Below are positions 21,634 through 33,367 of a stretch of 64,000 nt of DNA, one piece after another. The notes under the pieces were generated by a model. The model saw nothing but the letters and a program-made list of their open reading frames with translations. It was not told the origin of the DNA and made no database searches. Source of the DNA: Helianthus annuus (taxonomy: Eukaryota; Streptophyta; Magnoliopsida; Asterales; Asteraceae); contig NC_035445.2 in assembly GCF_002127325.2 (NCBI RefSeq), positions 85,141,644 through 85,205,643 on the forward strand. The letters are read 5' to 3'. Numbering within the stretch: the first letter of the stretch is position 1; each line of letters begins with the position of its first letter. The position numbers and the translations under genes are program-made.

Positions 21634-23327
21634 TGATGTGTGTAAAATGCAACATATAAATCACATCAATTAAGGCATAAAACTAACCCTTTTTAAGTAC
21701 TAATGTTGGAAAAAGAGTGTTTTTGTCTTTCTTTTGTATTTTCAGGATGAAATGAGCTCAAATTCACAAAAGAAGCAAAAAGACAACTAATTCTAGCATA
21801 AATACAAGAAAAGGAATAAAAGTAGACTGCCCGGACCCTCAACGGCATCCTCCAAGGCAAAGAAGAGAAATCAGAAGACTGAACACGCCCCGTGTCCAGC
21901 GGACACGGGGCCGTGCCCAAGAAGCAGCATAAAAGACAAACCTATAGAAGCTTCCATTGCCCACCACGGGGCCATGTCCAGCGGGCACGGGGGCGTGGTG
22001 AAAGTACAGCAGGCGCATTAATTGTAATTGCGAATTACAATTAATGAGGAGAGAGAGTGTCAGACGGGCACGGGGGCGTGTCCAGCGGACACGGGGCCGT
22101 GCCCAGCCTTCTGTTCAGCCTATAAATAGGAGTGCTTGGTTTCATTCCATCTCATCCCTTGGCACACCACCTCTCTCACACTTCATCCACCACCCACCAC
22201 CACCATAACACCATCATCCACCACCATCATCCATTGTCCATTGTAGAGTGTGTGAGTCGTCTCGGGATCCAAGATTGATCGTAAGAGTTCTTGACAATCA
22301 AGGCCATGTTTGCCTAAGTCTCTTACATCACTTGGTGAAGACAAGTGTTTAGTATAATACTTTTTATTTTTAATCTTTTGCACTTTTTATTTGGTTTTGT
22401 ATTAATGACTTTAATAACTAGTTACTTATGTTGAAGGTGATCTTTCCTTATCGTTTGTCCGTGGTGTCTTGGCGTTATTTTACTGTCTATATAAAATAAA
22501 AGATTTTCACCATTCATATCTCCACGGTCTATATGGAGGTATGTTGGCTACCTGGTCGGGGGTTAAGGGAACGGTTTGGTAAGGGTCTTGCCCTTGTTCA
22601 GCGTTTAGAGGTCCTGCTTGGGACCTAGGTCAAATATAGTAGGATCTCCTTCAATGCCCATAGGTATTGGATGGCGAGGATCCAAACTCTTTGACCCCCT
22701 CATAAGTTAACTACTATTAATACTATAACCCGGCTATTTAGGACTGTATCCCTGCTGACTCAGACTACTTAGCCGAGGGTAACGTCACTGCCGAAAGCGG
22801 GGCCTACCACAATTTGCATTAATAACTTAATTCATTATCTTTCAATAATCCAACCCTTTAGGATTGTATCCTTGCTGACTCAAACTACTGGGTTGAGGGT
22901 AACGTCGCCTTCAAAAGAGGGGCCTACTACAATAACTAAGATAATCTCTTAAACAAGTGCAAAAGTGCGAAAATAATCAAAGGTTATACTAATACACGTG
23001 TCGGATCCAAGTGATTCATCTTGTCTATCTGTTTTTATTTTATTTTATTTTTCAGCATTTAGTTAGTTTTTATTTTCTTAGATTAAAACATTTTTTCACA
23101 CTTTTTGGTTTGATTAGACGTTGAGGATAAACCGGTATTAAAAGCTCTTGTGTCCTTGGACGACCTCGGTATCTTACCAACACTATACTACGTCCACGAT
23201 GGGTGCACTTGCCCATATTTGTGTTTAGTGTTAGTAAATATCGTGTTTTTATAAATTTAAAACTTGGCTAAAAGTGTAAAAAGGGCTTAAATATACATCT
23301 AAAATATATCGCACTACACACGCATCC
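21634..23327 (+). repeat. 3' LTR of element A
   Basis: Same length as the 5' LTR, TATA box at 22121-22130. The last base is C instead of the expected A (CGCATCC), so the TG...CA end is altered by one base. The TSD copy TCTAT follows at once. Confidence 0.93.
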
Positions 23328-23984
23328 TCTATAAACTGAACAATGGCAAGACTCTTACCAAACCGTTCCCTTAACCCCCGACCAGGTAGCCAACATACCT
23401 CCATATAGACCGTGGAGATATGAATGGTGAAAATCTTTTATTTTATATAGACAGTAAAATAATGCCAAGACACCACGGACAAACGATAAGGAAGAATCAC
23501 CTTCAACATAAGAAACTAGTAATTGAAGTCATTAATACAAAACCAATTAAAAAGTGCAAAAGATTAAAAATAAAAAGTATTACACTAAACACTTGTCTTC
23601 ACCAAGTGATGTAAGAGACTTAGGCAAACATGGCCTTTAATTGTCAAGAACTCTTACGATCAATCTTGGATCCCGAGACGACTCACACACTTTATGATGG
23701 ACAATGGATGATTGTGGTGGGTGAAGTGTGAGAGAGGTGGTGTGCCAAGTGATGAGTTGCAAGAGCTCCAAGCACTCCTATTTATAGGCTAAACAGAAGC
23801 CTGGGCACGGCCCCGTGTGCATCTGACGCTCTCTCTTCATTAATTGCAATTCCCAATTACAATAAATGCGCCTGCAGGAAGTTGACCACGCCCCCGTGTC
23901 CGCTGGGCACGGCCCCGTGGTGGGCAGTAAAAGCTTCTACAGGTTTGTCTTTTGTGCCAAGGCTGACCATGACCCCGTGTTCGC

Positions 23985-24095
23985 TGGACACGCCCCGTGT
24001 TGAGCTGGACACGCCCCGTGTTGAGCTGGACACGCCCCGTGTTGAGCTAGGCACAACCCCATGCTCAGCTGGGCACAGCCCCATGCTCAACTTTC
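23985..24095 (-). repeat. 21-bp GC-rich minisatellite in the old solo LTR
   Basis: A CTGGACACGCCCCGTGTTGAG unit is repeated about three times exactly and twice more with changes (GGCACAACCCCATGCTCAGCT). It looks like local expansion of one arm of the family A dyad module. Confidence 0.8.
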
Positions 24096-24337
24096 TTCTC
24101 ATTTTTGCTTTGAGAGATGCTGTCGAGGAGTCGGGCATGCCACGTTTCTTCCTTTTCTTTGTATTTATGTTGGATTTGGCTGCATTTTTGCTTCTTTTGT
24201 TCGTTTAAGCTCTTTTAACCCTGAAAATACAAAAGGAAGACAAAAGCACACTTTTTCCAACATTAGTACTTAAAAAGGGTTAGTTTTATGCCTCATTTGA
24301 TGTAATTTATATGTTGCATTTTACACACATCACCTGG

Positions 24338-27164
24338 CCATGTATCAACCAAAAACATTGTATTATTTCCCATCCCCACCTTGCTTCTTAAACTTACGAC
24401 GATGTCGATATTGTTTTTTGAGAACTCCTTTCCTATTTCACCAATATTTTTCCATACTCCAGGCATGGATTTCTTTATGGGTATCTGCTCCATCTTCCTT
24501 TGACTGGTATGAATCAACTTTATCACATTTACCCATAAGTTTTCTGGCTCCGTTTTCAGTCTCCACCACCATTTGGCCAACAGGGCCAAGTTCATGTCTC
24601 TAATGTTTCCTATGCCGAGTCCTACAAAATCCTTTAATGCTACAATCTTTTCCCATTTCACCCATCTTATCTTGTTATTTTTATTGTTTCCGCCCCATAA
24701 GAACTTCCTCTGAATTCCTTCCAGTATCTTCAGTACTCCAATAGGGCACTTGTATAAAGATAAATAATAATTGGGTAAGTTGTCGAGCACTGATTTCACT
24801 AGTACGACCCTACCAGTGAATGACAGGTTCTTTGCCTTCCAGTTTGAGAGTCTTTTATTAAACATTTCAATAACTTCTTTCCAATTCGCTATTTTGTTCA
24901 TGTTTGCACCCACCTTCAACCCTAGATATATAAACGGAAACTTTCCAGGCTTACAATTAAATACCGATGCCATACCTTCTACTTCCTCCTCCTGTATTCC
25001 CACACCGTAAAGCTGACTTTTGCGTTGGTTCACTTTTAAGCCAGATAAAAGGTAGAAAATTCGAAGGATTCTATTGAGGCATTTTACGTTGCTTTCCTCC
25101 CATTCACCCACGAAGATTGAATCATCCGCATATAACATATGACTAAGTGTGGACCTTTTCCCGGTAATTTTATACCCGAGAACATATTGCTATTTTTTGC
25201 TCTTACCATCAAAATATGCAAGGCTTCCATTGCTACAATGAAAAGAAAGGGTGATAAAGGGTCCCCTTGCCTTAATCCTCTTTTATATGGAAATTCTTCC
25301 GTAGGGGAGCCGTTAACCAATATCGAGCCTCTCCCTGTGAATAGTATCCCCATTACCCAATTCCTCCACTTTGGCGGGAAACCCATAAGTGTTAATATAG
25401 AAATTAAAATTTTCCAATTAATTGTGGCATACGCCTTCTCAATGTCTGCCTTGAACACAAATAACCATCTTTATGTCCTTTTTGCCCAACCCACCACTTC
25501 ATTAATAATTAAAGGACCATCTACTATGTTTCTTTCCGATACAAAGGCCGACTGGGCATTTGAAACGACACTTTTTATCACTCATTTTATTCGGTTAGCT
25601 AAAACTTTAGATATCAATTTATTCACCACACCTATTAGTGATATAGGTCCAAAATCAGATAAGGTCATAGGATCTATTACCTTTGGTATGAGGGCAATAA
25701 ATGAGGCGCTGCATGAATGAAGAATAGATCCACGCGTGAAGAATTGGTTCATAATTTACATAAGCGATCCCTTCGGCTCCTCCCAATAGGATTTTATTAA
25801 TTTGAATGTAATTCCATCTGGCCCAAGATATTTATTTATACCACAGTCCCATACCGCTTTTCGCACCTCTTCAACTGTAAACGATTGGATCAGACCAGTC
25901 GCTTGTTCTGAACTCAATTGTTTGAAGTCACCAGGCCCGATCCTGGGTCTTGAAGTAACCGGTTCATTGAATTTAACTTTAAAGGCTGACAAGAATTGTG
26001 CTTTTATCTGTGTCGGATCCGAAACCCATGCTCCTTCAATCCATAAGCCCGCAATTTTGTTCCTTGCAATGTGGTTATTTACGATCGCATGAAAGAAGTT
26101 TGTGCTTTCGTCGCCCAGCTCCACCCATCTTAGCCTCGCCTTTTGTTGTATATCTAGGGCCACCGTTTCATGACATTCTTTTATTTTGGATTTACTTTCT
26201 TGCCAAATTTTAAGTTCCTCTTCGGTTAGGAGTCTACTTTCGGCAACCACATCGAGATGTTTCACCTTGTTCTGTGCTTCCAGCAGAGCTTTCTCGTCAT
26301 CCTCCTTTTTGTTCTTTCGCCAAGTTTTTAACTCCTCCTTCACTACTTTAAACTTTGCTGCCATCTCTTCGTATTTGAATCTTGTCACACATGTTTTTTT
26401 CAAGACCTCTTCTTACCGCCTCATCAAAGCCTAACATTGAGAACCAGCTGTTGAACAATCTGAAAGGTGACGACCCGAAGCTATTATTCACCGTGGTTAA
26501 TATTAAAGGGCTGTGATCTGATATCTCTTCGTCTTTGAATCTTGTCACACATGTTTGGCCATTTGTTCATGAAGTTTTCCTAGACAAATACTCTATCAAT
26601 CTTGCTTAAATTCTTGCCATCTCCGGACATAAACGTGAATTTTCTACCTGCCATATTGTACTCCTGAAACCCCCCTCTACTAATAAAATTGTTGAAACAA
26701 ATAGCTCCATTCATATCAAACTAGGAGTTGAATCTGTCTTCGGGAAATCTGACCTCGTTGAAGTCTCCTAGCATTATCCAATCTCCAGCTATACCGTTCT
26801 TCGCCTCCAATAGTTCTTCCCACATTCTTCTCCTATTTGCTTTTAAAGTTGAGCCATTCACATTCGCTATTACCAAATCATCAGCCGCACCTGTTATCTT
26901 ACCCTTTATTATTATTAAATTCTGACTTTTTACCTCCAATTCTTTCTTGAATAATAATGGGTTCCATAGCGACAATAGGCCCCCAGATCTGCCTTCGGCA
27001 TCCACCTTTGAATACTCAAAACTAGAGCTATCCCAAAATCTCCTTATTTTGCTTGAAGGTAAGTCCTTGAACTGTGTTTCTTGAATGGCTATAAACGACA
27101 AATTAAATTTCGACAAAAGTCCTCTGACTTGAGTTGCCTTACAATTTATGGTCTCGAAATTCAT
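24338..27164 (-). pseudogene. LINE ORF2, 5' part: endonuclease and reverse transcriptase, broken
   Basis: Starts MNFETINCKATQVRG at 27164, overlapping the ORF1 stop. Endonuclease signs: AIQET, RSGGLLSLWNP and WIMLGDFNEV; the usual N-terminal NxRG motif is altered. RT signs: GPDGITFKLIK, FKADIEKAYA, GLRQGDPLSPFLF and, in another frame, LYADDS. The frame is broken by stops (26721-26723; near 26578; near 25590) and shifts (near 26400, 25470 and 25140). A 28-bp stretch containing TTTGAATCTTGTCACACATG is duplicated at about 26370 and 26530. The protein runs to VDTWPG at 24338, where the LTR insertion begins, and resumes at 15695. Normally this enzyme nicks target DNA and copies LINE RNA; this copy cannot. 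Confidence 0.88.
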
Positions 27165-29071
27165 TGGATCACGGCATCCACCAAATCTTCAGCCACAGCT
27201 GCCTTTACAAACTGTTCATGTTTGTGAAGATCAACTCCAAGCTTATCCCCCAATTCAATCATTACCTCTGACTCAGTTACAATCGCCTGCTCATTTCCTA
27301 AATTATTATTTGACATACCTTGAGTTTCAAGTCCCTCTACGTCGTCATGAGATGCTTCTTGGTTTGATTCTTCCTCCCATTCTAAATTGAACTCATTATC
27401 CAAATATTCCCCCCTTTGATTGAGATTGATTAGCTCCTCTTTAGTGATTCTTATCCTACCCTTGCTCTTCCTTTTGTTGTTTTTACCTAACTTGTACATT
27501 GGCCTTTTCTTTTTTATTTTAATTCTGGATTCATCCAAAAGTTCCACATTTAGGTCAGGGATCCTACCTTTCCCAATTGCTGAGGTAGGCTTCAGGCAAC
27601 AAGAGGACCTGACTTCAGCAAGACTCGATCGTTTCCTTTTTTTATGGGCTGATTGGACAGGCCCAACACCCTTATCTTCATCTAGTTTACCTGGCCCAAA
27701 AACAGGATTTGTTGTGGGTCCTCTAGAATTTGGACTTTCCTGTATTAATTGCACTCAACCGTCATCCATATTTTTTTGTACCTTTATTAAATTATCCTCG
27801 TATACCGTACCGTCATGAACATTCTGATCATCCATCTTAATGGGATTATCGTTTTCCAAGTGTTCCCCATAATGATCACCTTCGATATTTGCACCATAGT
27901 CGTCTTTTGATTTTGATTCTTCAGATTCTGGTACTGGTTCTGCCTGTGTTTCCTCCGTCTCCATTTTTTCCGGCACCGGAATTGTCTGTACCGTCTCCGT
28001 CTCCACCTCTACGTCCAGTTCCATTATGAACTCCGGCAGCCACAACTGATTTGTCTCGGTCACCCAGACTTCGTATAACAAATGTTTCCATCTGATTGTA
28101 ATCTTCTCATTGATCATAGCTCCATGTTTCACGATTACTCCCACAATATCATCATTAAAAGTTAGGTCCTTTTCGTCAGCCTCGGAGGGTTTTACAATTC
28201 TTCCAAAACTTTCACCTATGCAGTTAAACACTTCCTTTATCCAGAGCTGAAGTGGGACTCCTCTAATCCTTAGCCATGCTATCCTTTCAAACGGAATAAA
28301 ATCCCTGTTCCACCTGGCCCAGCTACCAAACCATTGGTTCCAAGTCTCCGTTTCGTTATTCAGGCTTTCATTCATCTTTGCTGGTGAATCAAAAATTATT
28401 AATATTTTTAATCCTCCGACGTATCTTACCTGTGCATCTCTTAAACCCATTTGTTGCTTCATGATGCTAACATTCCTTAATGATTCAACATTTAACAGCT
28501 CCTCAATTACCGATCTGCCTTTCCAGCTTACGAAGAGTTTGGATTCATTTGCAAAAGTTAGGCCTCTCTCGTCCTCCTTCTCGGCTTTTTTACCCATAGC
28601 CACGTCTGCCCATGACAATCCTTGTTTTACAAAAGTGTTATTTGTTACCCCAGTACTCGTGTTCCCGGTTTGAACTTGGCTAACTGGTTTTCTAACCCAA
28701 GATTTATTCTGGTACTTACCAGGTTTTTTTATGATCTTTACGAACCTTGCCACATTTGCTCTTATCTTCCACCCGTAGAAACTCATTTGATTCAAAGCCT
28801 TCACCATTTTGTCTGCATCCTTGACCTTAAAAAATCTGAGAAATCCAAACTGGTTCCCCCTTTTGTCTAATTTCCTCGCAATGTATGCATCCATAATATG
28901 GCCATAATTCTTACATTCCGTCCATAGCTCACCGTCCGAGATGTGAGGATGGATGTTTGAGACGTAAAACGTAGTTACTTTTTCCTTTGAAACTTCATTG
29001 TCGTTGTTTTCCCCATCGGAATATTCACTAGTTCTCTCCTCAATTTCACCCTCCTCGTACGTGACAGCCAT
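27161..29071 (-). pseudogene. LINE ORF1 (RRM-containing nucleic-acid-binding protein), one internal stop
   Basis: Begins MAVTYEEGEIEERTSEYSDG. Residues about 34-110 form an RRM (FYVSNIHPHISDGEL, then FGFLRFFKVKDADKM). A mid region with IAWLRIRGVPLQLW resembles the DUF4283-like part of plant LINE ORF1 proteins. The tail is acidic and then basic (KKRKRSS, KIKKKRP). An in-frame TGA at 27755-27757 interrupts the frame, which then stays open to TGA at 27161-27163; the whole frame is 636 codons including the final stop. Known ORF1 proteins bind LINE RNA as part of the retrotransposition particle. The final TGA overlaps the ORF2 ATG as ATGA. Confidence 0.85.
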
Positions 29072-29429
29072 CCCAAGTCCTCCATAAAAACCAGAACTTA
29101 AGAGGTTAATAGAATTCGAATCGATCTAGCTGAGCTATATAAATAGACGCGATCGATATCAGACCTACTAAGCAGATAAGAATCTGGAAATGTACAGAAA
29201 ACCAGGGGTGACCGAGAAAGGAAACAGTCGCAGAGACGGAGGAACCTAGTCGCGGGAGGCGAATGGAGGAATTGAAGAGACGATTTAGAATGAAAGGTAG
29301 GATCGGATTAGCAAACAGTATGCAATCACCACAACCTCGCACGCTAAACCAGTCTTCTCTCCTTCTTCAAGCCACCGATGACTGTCCGTTTGTTTGTCCG
29401 GCGACTGTTCGTTTCTAATCAGAGAGAGT
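29072..29429 (-). promoter_or_regulatory. LINE 5' UTR / internal promoter region
   Basis: This is the 358 bases between the right-hand target duplication and the ORF1 ATG on the minus strand. L1 elements carry an internal promoter here. It is moderately GC-rich, with no TATA box I can support. Confidence 0.5.
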
Positions 29430-29444
29430 AAGTAGTGAATATCT

Positions 29445-30880
29445 ATATCAGCATTTTTCAACGGCAGTAACTTGGAAAAGTTTTGAACCCAAAATGTGAA
29501 CAACTAAACATCTTTAGAATAATATGCACCAGTTTCGGGCTCATTGAGTTGGTGGATCCAGTGAACCAAGTTTAGTAAGTAAAACTCTTTTCGTTTTAGT
29601 TATTTGTTAATAACCGGTGGAATTTCCGCGCTCTACAATCGGTTTCAATTGGTATTGGATCGGTTTATTACGTTTACAATTTCGTTATAATACCGGCACT
29701 CGGTATAATAAACGAAAGAGATATGCCCAACATGATTTTGATACTTGCTTTACATCGATCGAAAACTACAAAAACGAATATTGATGCCGACATTTACACT
29801 CTCTATAGCTTATATACCGCCACGTCAATACAATCATAAAAGCAATACGGTACTGTTATCAGTGTTGTTCGGACGATATCAGTTCAGTTCTCACGGTAAA
29901 GAAAAAAATCAACTATATTTCAAATCGTAAATAAAAATAAGAACGTCGTAGCGGTGTATTCCAAATTATAAAACATATTATGTTACTCAGTTACACCATG
30001 TCGAGAAAACCATCATAAACGAAGACAGTACTGGTTACAATGTTCTTCGGACAGTATCAGTTCGTTTCTCACGACATAGAACTAAAAAAATCATCTATAT
30101 TGATTCGGTTGAATAAAAATTTTCTCATGTATATTCCAAAAAAATTAGATCCTATATTATTTTATTAAAATAACAAAAACGGTAAACACTACATTTATAA
30201 AAGAAAGAAAAAATAAGCATAGCGTAGCTTTGAAATGATTCGATTACTTGTATATTACTACAACTCACTTTTGACGTAAATAACTAAATATAAATAAGCA
30301 TACCACAACCATAAGCTCAAAACTTCATAGAACATTGCATCGAAAAACATAATATGCTAAAAAGTAATTATTATAATAAAATAACAAAATTAAGAATAAT
30401 AAAACTTTATGACGCCCCAGTTTTTGCACCATTTATTATATAGAACAAAAAAGAAATAATTTTTAACACAAAATTCTCTTGGTTTACTATCTTGACATGC
30501 AATTAAAAAATAGTTTATAATTAATGTAACCCACATAGCTTATTGGTCCAGGTGGACCAGCTAAATACATTCACATCACCCACATTCACAAATAAATAAA
30601 AACTACCGTTCAACCCCTTGTGAATATTATGGTGTATAATTTATATCATTGTGTTGTTGGACCAAGGTTATAGTCTCAAAACATTATGATTGAAAACGAA
30701 TCGAGTCACTTATAAGCTACTCAAAAGATCTTGAAGTCGAATTTAATATACTGAGATCGATAGGCATAGACGAGCCACCATTTATATGGATATAATAAAT
30801 TTGTTTAATATAATATTATATTTAATATACGTATCAACACAAACAAAAGAGTTTTGCTAAAAGATGGATCAACCAATCAA
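29445..30880. other. Intergenic, no gene seen
   Basis: AT-rich. Two imperfect direct repeats of about 85 bp lie at about 29815-29900 and 29995-30080; both contain TTCGGAC, ATATCAG or AGTATCAG, and TCTCACG. No ORF of note. Confidence 0.45.
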
Positions 30881-31317
30881 GTAATGCTAAAGCTCTCACT
30901 TTGGAAGTGACTTCTAAGGTTCATCGAACGGGGAAAGTTAAGCCCCATGGACCTTTCAAGATTGTTGCAAGAATAGGAGCGGTAACTTACAAGCTCAATT
31001 TATGTGGAGTGTGATAAGGGATTGATGACACGTGCCTAACATGAGGAAATGTTTGGTGGATCTAAAGCAAGTCGTATCGTTAAAAGAAATTTAGGTAAAT
31101 GGAAAGCTTGACTATACTGAAGAACTGATCCCATTTGTGGACAAATGGATGAAAAGGTTAAGGAACTGAACCATGTCAATGATCTTGGTTCAATGGCAAG
31201 GGAAGAGGGTTATCAATTGACATGGGAACTAGTGGAAGAAATGATGGAGAAATATCCTCATTTACTACATACCTAATTCAGTTTCACGGACAAAATTATT
31301 TTAAGGAGTGGTTGTGT
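30881..31317 (+). pseudogene. Chromovirus (gypsy) integrase C-terminal remnant
   Basis: Broken reading frames match the end of gypsy pol: HRTGKVKPHGPFKIVARIG, GAVTYKLNL, then after stops QLTWELVEEMMEKYPHL near 31220-31260. Upstream pol is missing. The sequence ends in AAGGAGTGGTTG, a polypurine-like tract, right before an LTR-like start at 31318. It is a truncated and decayed element end. Confidence 0.7.
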
Positions 31318-32555
31318 TGTAACACCCGAAACAGTACAAGGTTTATTCTGTAAAGTTGTAAACTATAAGGGGCAGATTGGCAAGGGTGTATTATGGAAAA
31401 TTTTCACTAACTTGTGAAGGAGGCAATAGATCTGAAAAAAAAAACATCTTAGCCTTCATTCTCCCATTTTCCATTACTTTGGAGCTTTTAGAGAGAAGTA
31501 GGAGCAAACAAGCAACGGAGTTAATGTAATGATCAATTGGAAGTAAACATAACTAAACATTGAAATACATAAGTAAAATTTGGGTGAGCTTCTAATTCCA
31601 CTCTAAGTAGTTTTTCTTGTAGCATCATCATACATTTCCTGCAACATGTAATAAGTATCCATCAGCACAAATAATGTTGGTGAGCATACTAGTTTTGACT
31701 ACATAGCATAATAAAATATTGATATTCTCAAATCCACATGTTAAAGTATACTAATCATGTTACATACTAGCATGCATAACTAAACATCCATCCAAAGTTT
31801 CCACTAGCGTAATCTTGTCACCGAAGTGAATATGATCGTGAGCGTAATCTTGTCAACAAAGTAAACAAGTCTGTAAAGTATAACGTAACAATGACTACAA
31901 ACGGGCGGTGTGTTGATCCTATAGCGCTACATGTTAAGAGAGGCTTGCAAGGTAATGATATATTAATAACAATGAAATGCCAAGCATGGAATCACAATAA
32001 GCATATCATTTTAAGCATATATACGGATTGGGTATTTGCATAAGATGATTTGTATATCTGTGTATGTGGATTTAGTATGTTTACATGTTACAACCTAAAT
32101 AGTGATTAAAACGAAAAATGGGTCAAGAATACTTATTTTTTGCGACTATAAGTTCCACAAATGCGAGTGAGCGGTTTGAGAGGATGGAATCACCAAGTTA
32201 CCCTAAAAAGGATAAACAAAGGTGTATGAGTTTGATAAGTTGGAAGTTGGAAAGTAAACGAGAATTATATTTCTATGAAAGTACATAAAAACATATCTTG
32301 TTTTGGACACTATTGTTAATTGTGTTTTTCATGGAGTACTAATCACCCAGTAGAAGTCCAACCTAAGGAATCCAAAACTAAGATAGTTTCCACCTTAACA
32401 CATAACATTCAACCATGAGTTCGGTTGATATTATGGTTCGGTTTTGGAGTTTTATATTATGTATATGTTATTATGTAATAGTCATATAGTAGTCTAGCCA
32501 TGTATTGTAAAGCATAGGTTGGATAAATCCTTTAACCTCAAGATTTCACCAATGA
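31318..32555. repeat. LTR-derived sequence flanking the copia-like element
   Basis: Begins TGTAACACCCGAAACAG immediately after the polypurine-like tract, so it starts as a plus-strand 3' LTR. From about 31570 it instead resembles, in imperfect form, the minus-strand LTR seen at 62331-64000 (both share CCTATAGCGCTAC and CATAGCATAATA). The junction between the two was not fixed. No gene. Confidence 0.5.
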
Positions 32556-32560
32556 ACAAA

Positions 32561-33352
32561 TGTTGGGATTGAACCCTACCAGAGGAACAGATAATGAAAG
32601 CCAAAACCGGATCACAACAGTGGATTCAGAATAAACAGTTGTTTACACTTGGCTTTCCCCTTGACAGTGGTAATCTAACAGCTGATAGATCTTAAGTACT
32701 GCTCACTATAACAACTGATGAAACTCTAAAGATTGCTGAAGACAAATACTGTTGCTCTATCTACTGTCATTTCCTAAGTACTGCTGAAAACACAAGCACT
32801 GCTCATTCAAGGACTGATCACCTTTGAAGAAAGCACTGATGCTCAACATCAGTGCTCAGGCTACAACAGCGGAACGTGAAGCAGTAGTTTTCTCTTGTTT
32901 TGTATTGTACTTATAATCAGTTGTTAAACATCAGTAGTTTGTATAGAACGGTGTTTATAGGTTCTTAGGTTGTTAGATGTCACTATCATGGTAACGTCAG
33001 CTGAGATGCCTCAGTGGTTTGGTTTGCCTATAAATGGAGCAGTACCCTGTACTGTTACATTTGATTGACTGAGTGGATTCTTCTTCTCCAGTCCAATCCT
33101 TTCATCTTGTGCAACCAACCTTGGAGTATCAGGCTGAGGGGGAGCTTAGTTCTGTAAGCATGCTTGTAATCATTTGATTTGTAATTGAATCATTCAACTT
33201 AATGAGAAGCATATGTTTATCAAACTATTTTCCACTTAGATTTTGCTTACAAAGTTTGTCTTCATTTCCGCTGCACTTAATCTTATTTTATATTCATTGG
33301 TTTGTCAAATTTATACAAACAAGCACAATCATGACAACTTCCAATCCTAACA
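32561..33352 (+). repeat. 5' LTR of the copia-like element
   Basis: TATA box TATAAATGG at 33029-33037. The upstream half is dense in ACTGCTGA/ACTGATGA and CATCAGTG words that can pair with one another. It lacks a 15-bp unit (ACCAAACACTGATGA-like) found in the 3' LTR and has an extra 8 bp near 32960. Confidence 0.92.
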
Positions 33353-33354
33353 AT

Positions 33355-33367
33355 TGGTATCAGAGCC
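33355..33367 (+). promoter_or_regulatory. tRNA-iMet primer-binding site
   Basis: TGGTATCAGAGCC lies two bases after the 5' LTR; it is the standard plant initiator-Met primer site used by copia and chromovirus elements. Confidence 0.93.

Larger units (their letters stand above)
16424..23327 (+). mobile_element. Non-autonomous gypsy-type LTR retrotransposon A, 6.9 kb, recent
   Basis: It has identical-length 1,694-bp LTRs (16424-18117 and 21634-23327) and a perfect TSD TCTAT (16419-16423 and 23328-23332) inside the older solo LTR of the same family. A primer-binding site follows the 5' LTR, and an AAGTGTGGGGG polypurine tract precedes the 3' LTR. The 3.5 kb interior has one long ORF (18520-19908) and no reverse transcriptase, RNase H or integrase, so it must be mobilised in trans. 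By eye the LTRs differ at about 13 positions (about 0.8%), mostly transitions, indicating a recent insertion. The protease-like remnant and primer site point to the Athila/Tat side of gypsy elements (inference). Confidence 0.92.
15696..24337 (-). mobile_element. Solo LTR of element family A, minus strand, split by a younger relative
   Basis: The left part (15701-16423) and right part (23333-24332) are together the reverse complement of a complete family A LTR of about 1.72 kb, starting TGATGTGTGTAAAATGC and ending in the mirrored TG...CA bases. The flanks CCTAG (15696-15700) and CCTGG (24333-24337) are a 5-bp target duplication with one change, lying in the LINE. No internal region of this copy remains, so it is a solo LTR formed by LTR-LTR recombination. 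Its right part has a 21-bp minisatellite (about 23985-24095) that the younger LTRs lack. Confidence 0.9.
14757..29444 (-). mobile_element. L1-type LINE, about 6.0 kb, split by nested LTR elements
   Basis: The 15-bp sequence AAGTAGTGAATATCT occurs at 14757-14771 and 29430-29444 as a perfect target-site duplication. On the minus strand the element runs from a 5' UTR (29429-29072) through an RRM-type ORF1, an endonuclease/reverse-transcriptase ORF2 and an A-rich 3' end near 14772. Removing the inserted 15701-24337 block leaves about 6,021 bp, full length for a plant L1. The reading frame resumes exactly across the insertion: TGGCCAGG on one side continues into GTCGTAATTCACTT on the other. ORF2 has stops and frameshifts, so the copy is dead. 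Confidence 0.93.

Noticed and set aside
25139..25720. 193-aa plus-strand ORF
   Set aside because: Antisense shadow of the LINE reverse-transcriptase region.
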